Positions 36,931 to 44,754 of a DNA stretch of 44,781 nt are shown in pieces. How positions within the stretch are numbered: the first letter of the stretch is position 1; each line of letters begins with the position of its first letter. The translations under genes and the position numbers were made by a program. Below the pieces are notes generated by a model. The model was given only the letters and a program-made list of their open reading frames with translations, did not search any database and was not told the origin of the DNA. Source of the stretch: Candidatus Poribacteria bacterium (GTDB lineage Bacteria > Poribacteria > WGA-4E > WGA-3G); the NCBI GenBank assembly GCA_022823085.1, contig JAJDXV010000151.1:1-44781 (forward strand), in the 5' to 3' direction.

Positions 36931-37051
36931 AGGACTTACGCACTTTTGACGATATGACGCTCGGTTAGCGGATAAATTCTGAAAAAAACAGAGACGTTCT
37001 CGGGCACAGGCTAACAGCCTATGCTACAAAAGAGCAATCTGCGTAAGTCCT
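36931..37051 (-). repeat. MITE-like repeat A, copy 3 (perfect 12-bp inverted ends)
   Basis: AGGACTTACGCA (36931-36942) and TGCGTAAGTCCT (37040-37051) are perfect inverted repeats. Read on the minus strand, the interior aligns with copy 2. It contains the GGCT/AGCC version of the GTT-loop hairpin (minus strand GCATAGGCT-GTT-AGCCTGTGC, about 37007-37027). It is flanked by A-rich runs on both sides, which could be a target duplication but are too simple to prove it. Its right end is eight bases before the alr ATG. Confidence 0.85.
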
Positions 37052-37059
37052 AAAAAAAT

Positions 37060-38166
37060 ATGGATGCCTACCGAACACACGTAGAAATTAATCTCGGTGC
37101 AATCCGACGGAACGCTGAAGCAATCAAAACGTTCACCGGAAAACGCCTGATCGCTGTCGTGAAAGCGGATGCCTACGGACACGGCGTGACCTCTGTAACA
37201 GAAGCGTTACAAGGTATCGCGGATATGTTCGCCGTGGCAACGGTTGAAGAAGGCATAAAACTTCGTCAGGCAGGTGTTCGCGAACCGATCCTCGTGCTTT
37301 TTAGTTCCCTTCCGAACCAGGCATCGCTTATCATTGAACACGGGTTAGTTCCGACGATAAGCGATTGGGAATTCGCGAATCGGTTGAACGCGGTCGCGTC
37401 AAACACGATAAGTGTCCACGTCAATATCAACACAGGCATGAATCGGTATGGTGTTCATTGGACGGAAGCAGCACAGCTTCTGCACAGACTCAAAACGCTG
37501 GATCGACTCACAGTAGAGGGCTTATTCACACACCTTGCGACGGCGGACGAAGCGGATAAAAGTTACGTTTTCGCTCAAATAGAACGGTTCTCATCCGTAC
37601 TTAAAAAAATTTCTAACAGTGGAAGATGGGTTCACGCGGCAAACAGTGCAGCAACACTTGCAATCCGTGAAGCCTATTTTGATGCTGTGCGTCCCGGTTT
37701 GAGTCTTTACGGCATCTATCCAGCGTCCGAAAGACCCATCACTTTAGAACCGGCACTGACGTGGAAAGCACGCATCGGTTGGATCGGTTCCCTTTCGGAA
37801 GGTGAAGGTGTGAGTTACGGACTGACCTACAAAGCACCGCATCAGACCCGCGTAGCGATGGTGCAGGTCGGCTACGGCGACGGCTATCCGCGTGCGCTCT
37901 CTAATGTCGGTGAGGTGTTAATCGGCGGCGTGCGTCGTTCGATTATCGGACGCGTGTGTATGGATGTGAGTGTCGTCCGTTTAGAACCTACAGATAACGT
38001 GTCTGTCGGTGATGCGGCTGTATTGATTGGCAAACAAGGGGACGCGGAGATCACGGTTGATGAACTTGCAGCCCGCGCTGGCACCATCTCTTATGAAATC
38101 CTTACACAGATAGGGATACGCGTACCGAGAATTTTTAAACATGCGTCCGCCAATGGCAAAACCTGA
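37060..38166 (+). CDS. alr: alanine racemase
   Basis: A 368-residue pyridoxal-phosphate enzyme that makes D-alanine for peptidoglycan. The cofactor lysine is K35 in AVVKADAYGHG, and the second catalytic base is the Tyr in GEGVSYGLTY near residue 253. Other family runs are NTGMNRYGVHW, VQVGYGDGYPRAL and IIGRVCMDVSVV. The ATG at 37060 has no ribosome-binding site; the right end of repeat A copy 3 lies eight bases before it. The start could be altered by that insertion. The end overlaps the ABC ATPase start by 26 bases if the upstream ATG is used. Confidence 0.95.
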   Translation: MDAYRTHVEINLGAIRRNAEAIKTFTGKRLIAVVKADAYGHGVTSVTEALQGIADMFAVATVEEGIKLRQAGVREPILVLFSSLPNQASLIIEHGLVPTISDWEFANRLNAVASNTISVHVNINTGMNRYGVHWTEAAQLLHRLKTLDRLTVEGLFTHLATADEADKSYVFAQIERFSSVLKKISNSGRWVHAANSAATLAIREAYFDAVRPGLSLYGIYPASERPITLEPALTWKARIGWIGSLSEGEGVSYGLTYKAPHQTRVAMVQVGYGDGYPRALSNVGEVLIGGVRRSIIGRVCMDVSVVRLEPTDNVSVGDAAVLIGKQGDAEITVDELAARAGTISYEILTQIGIRVPRIFKHASANGKT

Positions 38167-39109
38167 TGAGGTGTTATTGTCAAAAATGCTAATAGAACTC
38201 AAGAATGTATCACTCTTTTACGGCGCGAACGCTGCGTTAGATAACCTTTCAATCGAAGTGCAAGGCGGCGCGGTCGGTCTCCTCGGACCGAACGGTGCCG
38301 GGAAAAGCACTTTACTCAAAACACTCCTCGGTTTTGTCGAACCCAGTCAAGGCACAGCGTCCGTGTTTGGGTTAGACGTGAAGACAGACCCGTTGGGCAT
38401 CCGAAGGCAGGTCGGGTACATGCCGGAAGACGAGTGTTTAATACTCGGTATGAACGCCGTCCAACTCGTCTCTTATGCCGGGGAACTCTGTGGGATGCCG
38501 AGACGGGACGCTATGCAACGCTCGCACGAAGTCCTCTATTACGTTGGACTCGATGAAGAACGATACCGCCCTATAGATGGTTACTCAGCAGGCATGAAAC
38601 AGCGCGTAAAGTTGGCGCAAGCATTGATACACGACCCGAAATTGCTGCTTCTTGATGAACCGACAAACGGCATGGATACAAATGGTCGAGATGAGATGCT
38701 CGAACTCGTTAAAGACATCGCGGTGGACAAAGGCATCAACGTGATTTTGTCCTCGCATTTGCTCCCCGACGTAGAGTTCGCGTGCAGCGAGATCATCGCC
38801 TTATCGCACGGTAGCGTTATCATTCAAGGACAGATAGAAACTCTGAAAAAAAACAGGGGGCAAGCGTTTGATTTACGGGTTGTCGGTGACAATGAGGCGT
38901 ACATCGCCGCTTTGGAGCGGCATCACTATCGGATTGAAGTGCGCCCCGATAAGCACCTTCGGGTTACCTCCGGCAGTCAGGAACAGACAGGGACAAAGTT
39001 CTTTTTTCAACTCGCTTACGATACCGGCGTACAACTCCGGCAACTGCGTGAAGTGAGACACTCGTTAGAGGATGTTTTCGCCGAAGTCATGAGTGTAGAC
39101 GCACAATAA
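38141..39109 (+). CDS. ABC transporter ATP-binding protein (CcmA/ABC-2 type)
   Basis: A 322-residue cytoplasmic ATPase. Walker A is GLLGPNGAGKSTLLK near residue 50, the signature is YSAGMKQRVKLAQAL, Walker B is LLLLDEPTNGMD, and the switch histidine is in LSSHLLPDVEF. The YSAGM signature and the C-terminal 80-residue extension fit the ABC-2 exporter class (CcmA, YadG, Nod-type), not PotA. A matching permease is not adjacent. Starts at 38141, 38153 and 38186 are possible. The last loses nothing of the family and begins MLIELKNVSLFYG. Its substrate is unknown. Confidence 0.92.
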   Translation: MRPPMAKPDEVLLSKMLIELKNVSLFYGANAALDNLSIEVQGGAVGLLGPNGAGKSTLLKTLLGFVEPSQGTASVFGLDVKTDPLGIRRQVGYMPEDECLILGMNAVQLVSYAGELCGMPRRDAMQRSHEVLYYVGLDEERYRPIDGYSAGMKQRVKLAQALIHDPKLLLLDEPTNGMDTNGRDEMLELVKDIAVDKGINVILSSHLLPDVEFACSEIIALSHGSVIIQGQIETLKKNRGQAFDLRVVGDNEAYIAALERHHYRIEVRPDKHLRVTSGSQEQTGTKFFFQLAYDTGVQLRQLREVRHSLEDVFAEVMSVDAQ

Positions 39110-39129
39110 AGATATAGAGAGAGGAAATT

Positions 39130-39636
39130 ATGAAAAAGAGAAAACGCCGTCTTAAACGCCGCCAGTTGTCCGACAAGAATATATCACGCGTTGCGGGAGC
39201 TGTAGCAAATAGCTTTGAAATGGCTGAAAAAGGGTTACGTCCGGAACCACGTGAAATAACAGACATAGTTAAAGACGGTATGTTTACAGGTGAACTTGAG
39301 GAGAATGTTTGGCACTTCGCAGACCATCTGCTCTGCCTGTCAATTGCTGCTGATAATGCAAAAATGCCAATCAAATTTGATATCCTTGTGAACGATTATG
39401 AATTCGCTATCGCGCTCGTCGAAATCCCGATTATCGCGCATTTCAAACTCAAAGTTACACCTGTTGACACGCTACCAAGCGATGACTCCAGATATGGTGA
39501 TATCCAGAATGCCGGACCCATTTGGCGAATCCATTCTCCAGACTTTCAAGAATATCCAGAAGATACATTTGCCATGCTTGTGTTAAGCACAGAAACCGAT
39601 ACAAATCATGGAGATCAAGATGACAACAAAAAATGA
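39130..39636 (+). CDS. unknown protein, basic N-terminus
   Basis: A 168-residue protein that I do not recognise. It begins with a strongly basic stretch (MKKRKRRLKRRQLSDKN) and later has a mixed alpha/beta pattern with hydrophobic strands near residues 80-110 (FDILVNDYEFAIALVEIPII). There is no signal peptide or membrane segment. GAGAGGA lies before the ATG at 39130, and the stop overlaps the following ceramidase-like gene, so the gene is real and coupled to that one. The tail (TDTNHGDQDDNKK) is acidic and polar. A nucleic-acid contact is possible from the basic start, but this is a guess. Confidence 0.65.
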   Translation: MKKRKRRLKRRQLSDKNISRVAGAVANSFEMAEKGLRPEPREITDIVKDGMFTGELEENVWHFADHLLCLSIAADNAKMPIKFDILVNDYEFAIALVEIPIIAHFKLKVTPVDTLPSDDSRYGDIQNAGPIWRIHSPDFQEYPEDTFAMLVLSTETDTNHGDQDDNKK

Positions 39637-40948
39637 TTTTATTCAAGTTGGTGTTGCGGAAGTCGATATTACGCCGGATTACCCGATTCGGCTCAGCGGT
39701 TATGGCAGCCGTCGGACGGAATCTGACGGTATTATTCAACGGATATGGGCAAAAGCACTCGCGATCGGCAGCGACGCAGATGGCCCCGTTGTCCTCGTAG
39801 CCGTCGAAAACTGCGGTTTACCCGATGAGTTAACGGAAGAAGTCTCGCATCGGGTCAGAGAAAAAACAGGCGTTTCGCGTGCAAATTTTGTGGCGTGTTT
39901 TACGCATACACACAGTGCACCTTGTCTCACAAATGCTGCACCGTTCCTGTTTAGTTCAGATATACCACCCGACCAACAGGAGACGATAGACCGATACACG
40001 CGTCAATTTAAAGACTGGATGGAAGCCGTCGCATTGGAAGCACTCGCAAATCGCGAGCCGTCGAGGTTAACATGGAGCGTCGGTGAACTCGGTTTCGCCA
40101 AGAATCGAAGAACAGAAGGCGGGCCCGTAGATCACTCACTGCCGTGTCTACAGGTCAGGGATTTAGATGGGCATTTGCGTGCTGTCTGGGCGAGTTATGC
40201 CTGCCATTGCACGACGTTGGCAGGTACGGATAACCATATCTGTGGCGACTGGGCAGGCTATGCACAAGAAGCGATCCAAAACGCACTCTCCGGTGTAACG
40301 GCTTTAATCACGATCGGATGTGGTGCCGATGCCAACCCTGAATCTCGGATGATGCCGATGCCTGATGGACAAGAGGAGGTTTTCAATACGCGCCTTGCGT
40401 ACGCGAAAGCACACGGTGAGGCACTTTCAGAGGAAGTCCAACGTCTGCTGGTAAGCGATACAACACCACTTCCGAGCGTTCCAACAGGTGCGTTTGAACG
40501 GGTTAATCTACCGTTTGACACACTACCGACGCGTGCGGAGTGGGAGGCACGTGTCGCTGAAGGCGGTTCCCAAGCCTATCACGCTGGCAAACATCTTGAA
40601 ACCCTGCAGCGCGGAGAGGCGATACAAACGGAACTCTCCTATCCCGTACAGACGTGGACGTTCGGTGATGAATTAGCAGTGGTTTTCCTCGCGAGTGAGG
40701 TTGTTGTGGATTATTCGCTACGCCTGAAGCGTGAATTAGATGTGGAACGGTTGTGGGTGGGTGCTTATGCAAACGCGTTTCCAGGCTATATTCCGTCGGA
40801 ACGGGTGTTAGCGGAAGGCGGCTATGAAGGTGGCGGTGCGATGCTCTATTTCGGACCACCGACTCGGTTCGCGCCGGGTGTCGAGCAATTGGTAATTGAC
40901 ACCGTGCATAAGTTATTGCCAGAAGGATTTTTAGCAGAATCGCAGTAA
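39620..40948 (+). CDS. neutral/alkaline ceramidase-like hydrolase
   Basis: A 442-residue protein resembling the N-terminal domain of neutral/alkaline non-lysosomal ceramidases. The family opening is VGVAEVDITPDYPIRLSGYGSR, and FTHTHSAPCLTN corresponds to the metal-binding His-x-His region. YACHCTTLAGTDNHICGDWAGYAQ gives further ligands. Bacterial relatives without a C-terminal domain and without signal peptide, like this one, are common, and their true substrate is unknown. ATG 39620 follows GGAGATCAAG; the ATG at 39608 also carries that site within the reading. It overlaps the end of the previous gene. Confidence 0.82.
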   Translation: MTTKNDFIQVGVAEVDITPDYPIRLSGYGSRRTESDGIIQRIWAKALAIGSDADGPVVLVAVENCGLPDELTEEVSHRVREKTGVSRANFVACFTHTHSAPCLTNAAPFLFSSDIPPDQQETIDRYTRQFKDWMEAVALEALANREPSRLTWSVGELGFAKNRRTEGGPVDHSLPCLQVRDLDGHLRAVWASYACHCTTLAGTDNHICGDWAGYAQEAIQNALSGVTALITIGCGADANPESRMMPMPDGQEEVFNTRLAYAKAHGEALSEEVQRLLVSDTTPLPSVPTGAFERVNLPFDTLPTRAEWEARVAEGGSQAYHAGKHLETLQRGEAIQTELSYPVQTWTFGDELAVVFLASEVVVDYSLRLKRELDVERLWVGAYANAFPGYIPSERVLAEGGYEGGGAMLYFGPPTRFAPGVEQLVIDTVHKLLPEGFLAESQ

Positions 40949-40960
40949 GCGACGTTTTTT

Positions 40961-40988
40961 ATAGCAGTGTCAATTTTGGCACTGCTAT
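40961..40988. terminator. hairpin between convergent genes, possible terminator
   Basis: ATAGCAGTGTCA and TGGCACTGCTAT form a 12-base stem with one wobble around ATTT. It sits 12 bases after the ceramidase-like stop. T-rich sequence lies on the left (TTTTTT at 40955-40960), and no T-tract follows, so it is not a textbook intrinsic terminator. Confidence 0.45.
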
Positions 40989-41022
40989 CTCTATGAATGT
41001 ACATGTTGCCGTTTACATAATG

Positions 41023-41045
41023 CAGGCGGGGTTTCAACCCGCCTG
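41023..41045. repeat. GC-rich palindrome between convergent genes
   Basis: CAGGCGGG (41023-41030) and CCCGCCTG (41038-41045) pair around a seven-base loop. It is similar in style to the palindromes at 476-502 and 30810-30889. With the hairpin at 40961 it fills the convergent gap between the ceramidase-like gene and dapA, and may help end transcription from both sides. Confidence 0.55.
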
Positions 41046-41079
41046 TATTCTAATACTCTATTTTAGGAAGGTAATTGAA

Positions 41080-41955
41080 TTAAATTAATCCAGATTCTGA
41101 AACAATATTGCGTAGGGTCTCAAGATTCGCAGGGGTCATCGGTGCGAGGGGTAACCGCAATTTGCCGTTGAGTTTGCCCATAAGTTGGAGTGCGGTTTTC
41201 GCTGGAATCGGATTCGTTTCGATAAAGAGATTGACAGCGAGTGGCAACGTTTTGTAATGGAGTTTGCGGGCGAGTTCAAAGTTCCCGGCGTGGAAAGCGT
41301 TGCACATCTCCGCGACATCCATCGGTGCGACGTTCGCGACGACCGAGATAACGCCTTTACCGCCGACAGCGAGGATCGGCAGCGTGTTGACATCGTCGCC
41401 GGAGAGGACAACGAAATCGTCGGGACAGAGGCTAACGACTTCACTGGCGCGTTTGAGTTCACCCGTCGCTTCCTTGAGTGCGACAATGTTTGGGTGCTCT
41501 GCAAGCCGTGCAATCGTCGGTGAAAGGATGTCGGTACCGCAACGTCCAGGAACGTTGTAGACGACGATCGGGATGTCCACAGTGTCGGCGATCTTCATGT
41601 AGTGCGCGTACAGTCCATCTTGGGTCGGTTTGTTGTAGTAAGGTGTGACGATCAGTGCAGCGTCCGCACCGGCGGCTTTGGCGTGCTGCGTTGCCCGTAA
41701 CGTCCGCGTCGTTGAGTTGGAGCCGGTACCCGCGATAACAGGCACCTTTCCATTGACAGTCTCAACGGTAATCTCTATGACGCTATCGTGTTCAGCCTCG
41801 GACAGCGCGGGGGATTCGCCGGTTGTACCACACGGGACGATGCCGTGCGTACCGCCGTCAAGCTGAAATTGAATCAGTTCCTTGAGCTTCGCTTCATCAA
41901 GTGATTCATCGTCCCTAAACGGTGTGACAAGTGCTACGTAAGAACCTTGAAACAT
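41080..41955 (-). CDS. dapA: 4-hydroxy-tetrahydrodipicolinate synthase
   Basis: A 291-residue aldolase that condenses pyruvate with aspartate semialdehyde at the first dedicated step of lysine and diaminopimelate synthesis. The catalytic residues fit the family's numbering: T44 and T45 (CGTTGESPAL), Y133 (VVYNVPGR) and the Schiff-base lysine K161 (IVALKEATGE). The start at 41955 follows GGAGG with five bases between; the ATG at 41967 would put that site inside the gene. It is the last gene of the leftward dusB-dapF-dapA set, and dapF provides the later epimerase of the same pathway. Confidence 0.96.
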   Translation of the reverse strand: MFQGSYVALVTPFRDDESLDEAKLKELIQFQLDGGTHGIVPCGTTGESPALSEAEHDSVIEITVETVNGKVPVIAGTGSNSTTRTLRATQHAKAAGADAALIVTPYYNKPTQDGLYAHYMKIADTVDIPIVVYNVPGRCGTDILSPTIARLAEHPNIVALKEATGELKRASEVVSLCPDDFVVLSGDDVNTLPILAVGGKGVISVVANVAPMDVAEMCNAFHAGNFELARKLHYKTLPLAVNLFIETNPIPAKTALQLMGKLNGKLRLPLAPMTPANLETLRNIVSESGLI

Positions 41956-41976
41956 GTAACCCTCCATGATAGCTAC

Positions 41977-42011
41977 GGAAACCCAATGGCGTGGGTTTTC
42001 CCGTTTTTTTT
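41977..42011 (+). terminator. terminator-like hairpin with T8, rightward
   Basis: GGAAACCCA (41977-41985) and TGGGTTTTCC (41992-42001) pair with a bulged T, followed by CG and TTTTTTTT (42004-42011). This is the form of an intrinsic terminator for the plus strand. Yet both neighbours run leftward, and the T-run overlaps the dapF stop. It could end antisense transcription; in the operon direction it is only a hairpin with an A-run. Confidence 0.45.
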
Positions 42012-42834
42012 AATAATTCCAAGCGTCCGCTTTGAGTTCACCGACGTAGATAACACGGGCATCGCCTTCGAGATAGACGTTCTTCGGCTCGCCGTTCTCC
42101 ACATCGAAATGGATTTTCAAGACGACACCACTCGCTGTTTTGACTGAGACAGGCGATGCCACTTTGCCCAATGATGCTGCGATGATCGCAGAAGCGATCG
42201 AACCTGTACCGCACGCGAGCGTTTCATCTTCAACCCCGCGTTCGTATGTCCGGATATCAATTAACGCTGGCGACTGGACACGAATAAAGTTGGCGTTGGT
42301 GCCTGCAGGTTTGAAATCGTCGTGGTAGCGCGTCTGCTGTCCGAGCGCAAAGACATCCGTGCCTTCCAAATCATCGACAAAAAAAACGACATGCGGAACG
42401 CCACTATTTGCGAAACCGACAGTGTGCATCGCATCATCTAACTCGAGTGGGACACTCAACCGAATATCTGTCGGATCGCTCATACGGACTTTAACGTTTT
42501 CACCGACGATTTCCGATTCATAAATTCCGGCATTCGTTAGGAACCGCATCTGTTCAGACGCGATGCCGTTCAGATAGGCGAATTTTGAGATGCAGCGTGC
42601 ACCGTTCCCACAGGTCTCTACCTCTCCACCGTCGGCGTTGAAGTAGCGCATCCGAAAATCAACGTCGTCTGCTTTTTCGACGAGGAGAACACCGTCCGCG
42701 CCGACGGACATCCGACGTTCGCATAGCTTTTTCACAAAGTTTGTATCGGTACTGTCAACAATTTCCGCCAAGTTATTGATAATGACGAAATCGTTGCCTG
42801 CACCGCTGAGTTTCATAAAAGGTATTTTGTCCAT
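42010..42834 (-). CDS. dapF: diaminopimelate epimerase
   Basis: A 274-residue cofactor-free epimerase turning LL- into meso-diaminopimelate, for lysine and the cell wall. The two catalytic cysteines are C75 in NADGGEVETCGNGARC and C208 in DETLACGTGSIAS, each in the correct motif. The opening MKLSGAGNDFVIIN is typical. AAAGGA precedes ATG 42834. The gap to dapA is 54 bases and holds the hairpin at 41977-42011. Together with dapA and alr, this supplies both diaminopimelate and D-alanine for peptidoglycan. Confidence 0.96.
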   Translation of the reverse strand: MDKIPFMKLSGAGNDFVIINNLAEIVDSTDTNFVKKLCERRMSVGADGVLLVEKADDVDFRMRYFNADGGEVETCGNGARCISKFAYLNGIASEQMRFLTNAGIYESEIVGENVKVRMSDPTDIRLSVPLELDDAMHTVGFANSGVPHVVFFVDDLEGTDVFALGQQTRYHDDFKPAGTNANFIRVQSPALIDIRTYERGVEDETLACGTGSIASAIIAASLGKVASPVSVKTASGVVLKIHFDVENGEPKNVYLEGDARVIYVGELKADAWNY

Positions 42835-42906
42835 TGTGTGTCCTTTATTGCGGAGATACGATCTTTGTAATATGATAGAATTGTTTGGGTTTCAAGTCAA
42901 GTTATT

Positions 42907-43917
42907 TTATGCGGCGCGAGTGGGTTGTGAGTCGGTATACATCATGGCGTGTGCGCGGAGTTCATCCACAATCGCTAAGACACCATCGTAGCTATCAGAT
43001 GTGACGAGACGGTAGCGGAACGGTTTGACGTGTGGGATGCCCTTGAAATAGTTAGTATAGTGTCGCCGCATCTCTAAGAGACCACGCCTTAAGCCTTTCC
43101 ACTTAATGGAGAAATCGATATGTTTTCTGAAGACGGCGATACGCTCATCTATCGAAGGCAGCGGCAGCAGTTCACCTGTGGCAAAATAGTGTTTTATCTC
43201 GTTGAAAATCCAAGGGTACCCGATTGCGGCGCGCCCGATCATAATGCCGTCAACACCGTATTGCTGGCGCATCTGTAGTGCTTTCTGAGGACTATCAACA
43301 TCACCGTTCCCGAAAACAGGGATGCGCATTCGGGGGTTGTCTTTAATTTGACCGATGAGCGTCCAATCCGCCTCGCCTTTATACATCTGACGACGCGTTC
43401 TACCGTGAATGGCGATGGCTTGGATACCGACATCCTGTAACCGTTCGGCGACCTCGACGATGTATTTCGTCCTATCATCCCAACCGAGCCGAGTTTTGAC
43501 GGTTACAGGTAGGTCTGTGGCTTTCACCATTTCATCGGTCATCTTCACCATTTTCGGAATGTCTTGCAGGATACCGGCACCCGCGCCTTTACACGTGACC
43601 TTCTTGACAGGACACCCATAGTTGATGTCAATGATGTCAGGTTTAACCTTTTCGGTAATTTCGACAGCGGCGCGCATGGAATCGATGTCGTGTCCAAAGA
43701 TTTGGATACCGATGGGGCGCTCCATTTCAAAGATGTCTAACTTGGCGACGCTGGGGGCAGCGTCTCGGATGAGTGCCTCGGAGGAGATGAACTCGGTATA
43801 CATAATATCCGCACCGTTTTCTTTACAGACCACGCGAAAAGGCGGATCGCTGACATCTTCCATCGGTGCAAGTAGTAGCGGGAAATTTGGAATGTTGAGG
43901 TTACCTATTGTTAACAT
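42907..43917 (-). CDS. dusB: tRNA-dihydrouridine synthase
   Basis: A 336-residue FMN enzyme that reduces uridine in tRNA to dihydrouridine. The flavin-binding start LLLAPMEDVSDPPFR and the catalytic C102 in DINYGCPVKKVTCKGAGAGIL are visible, as are VKTRLGWDD, AIHGRTRRQMYKG and FGNGDVDSP. Length and motifs place it in the DusB/Nifr3 group. There is no clear Shine-Dalgarno at ATG 43917. It heads the leftward set with dapF (72 bases away) and dapA, but it is not part of lysine synthesis. Confidence 0.95.
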   Translation of the reverse strand: MLTIGNLNIPNFPLLLAPMEDVSDPPFRVVCKENGADIMYTEFISSEALIRDAAPSVAKLDIFEMERPIGIQIFGHDIDSMRAAVEITEKVKPDIIDINYGCPVKKVTCKGAGAGILQDIPKMVKMTDEMVKATDLPVTVKTRLGWDDRTKYIVEVAERLQDVGIQAIAIHGRTRRQMYKGEADWTLIGQIKDNPRMRIPVFGNGDVDSPQKALQMRQQYGVDGIMIGRAAIGYPWIFNEIKHYFATGELLPLPSIDERIAVFRKHIDFSIKWKGLRRGLLEMRRHYTNYFKGIPHVKPFRYRLVTSDSYDGVLAIVDELRAHAMMYTDSQPTRAA

Positions 43918-43987
43918 GATATGTTATTTGTGGTGTTATAGAAAGTTTTATTGATGAATCCGATACAAAGTTCCGTTGCCAAATAGA

Positions 43988-44293
43988 TTAGGAACCAAAT
44001 CGGATGCGCCGCATGTATTCGTCGTGTTTTCCGATCCAAAACCATACGAGGAGTCCATCCTCTTCACGTGCTAAGGTTCGGTAGTTAATACCGACTCTTG
44101 CTACCCAACAGGTGCCAATTTTTTTCAGATTCAAGGATGGGTGTCTTGGATCTCGCTTCAGCAGTTCAAACTTTTCATCTGCAAGTTGTTGAACCGATAG
44201 CGACAGTCTTCGATAATGCGCCCAAAACTCAGGAGTCGTTTTATAGATCTTTGCACCTGCCTGCCCGCAAATCTTCAAGGGCTTTTTCAGCAA
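43988..44293 (-). CDS. RelE/ParE-like toxin
   Basis: A 101-residue protein whose body (residues about 15-101) fits the RelE/ParE toxin fold: FWAHYRRLSLSVQQLADEKFELL, then KRDPRHPSLNLKKIGTCWVARVGINYRTLAREEDG and the ending WFWIGKHDEYMRRI. RelE-type proteins cut mRNA at the ribosome, ParE-type inhibit gyrase; the sequence does not decide. The first 14 residues overlap the antitoxin gene and look like shadow coding; TTG 44278 is an alternative start. It overlaps the upstream HicB-like gene by 53 bases if ATG 44293 is used, the usual antitoxin-first order. Confidence 0.78.
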   Translation of the reverse strand: MLKKPLKICGQAGAKIYKTTPEFWAHYRRLSLSVQQLADEKFELLKRDPRHPSLNLKKIGTCWVARVGINYRTLAREEDGLLVWFWIGKHDEYMRRIRFGS

Positions 44294-44543
44294 GATGATC
44301 CAGTCGTCCGGCTTTTATGTCTTTCTCAATCTGCTTATCCCAGGCATCTGCCCGCGCTATGAGAATTCTGTGGAGTTCGGTTTTGAGAACTTCGAGCAGT
44401 GCTTCCGGCGTGCTTCCTTCACACTGCACCTCGGGAACCTCTTGTATCTGTCCACTCCACCCACTGCCATTTTTTTCGATGTGGACAGTATAGGTGTCTC
44501 CGTATTCCGGATTTTGGATTTTGACGGTCTGATTTTTTTCCAT
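44241..44543 (-). CDS. HicB-like antitoxin
   Basis: A 100-residue protein. Residues 15-65 (DTYTVHIEKNGSGWSGQIQEVPEVQCEG and on) resemble the HicB partial RNase-H fold, which binds the partner toxin. The C-terminal 35 residues are a charged helix (KQIEKDIKAGRLDHLAEKALEDL), which may occupy the toxin. ATG 44543 follows GGAGGCACAG, a strong site. HicB proteins usually pair with HicA; here the partner is RelE/ParE-like, a mixed pair. It may also regulate its own promoter, but no DNA-binding domain is obvious. Confidence 0.72.
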   Translation of the reverse strand: MEKNQTVKIQNPEYGDTYTVHIEKNGSGWSGQIQEVPEVQCEGSTPEALLEVLKTELHRILIARADAWDKQIEKDIKAGRLDHLAEKALEDLRAGRCKDL

Positions 44544-44682
44544 CTGTGCCTCCGTGTATTAAAATCCATCAGATTTTAAAAGTTATTATACCTTGCAAAC
44601 GTCCCATTGTCAAGACTATGAAAAAACGGAAAATTGGAATGGGTGTGTAAAGTTTTTGGCAGCGTATTTTTGAAGATATGAG

Positions 44683-44711
44683 TTGAAGTTTGTGCATAAA
44701 AATGGTATCCT
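44683..44711 (+). promoter_or_regulatory. possible promoter and hairpin before the last gene
   Basis: TTGAAG (44683-44688), a 17-base spacer and TATCCT (44706-44711) make a weak promoter. In the same place GGTATCCTCTC (44704-44714) and GAGAAGATACC (44744-44754) pair at 10 of 11 positions. The right arm covers part of the ribosome-binding site AAGGAG (44741-44746). This could hide the start, or be an end of a mobile element. Confidence 0.4.
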
Positions 44712-44754
44712 CTCGCAAAGATGATAAAGTTGAGTATCGTAAGGAGAAGATACC

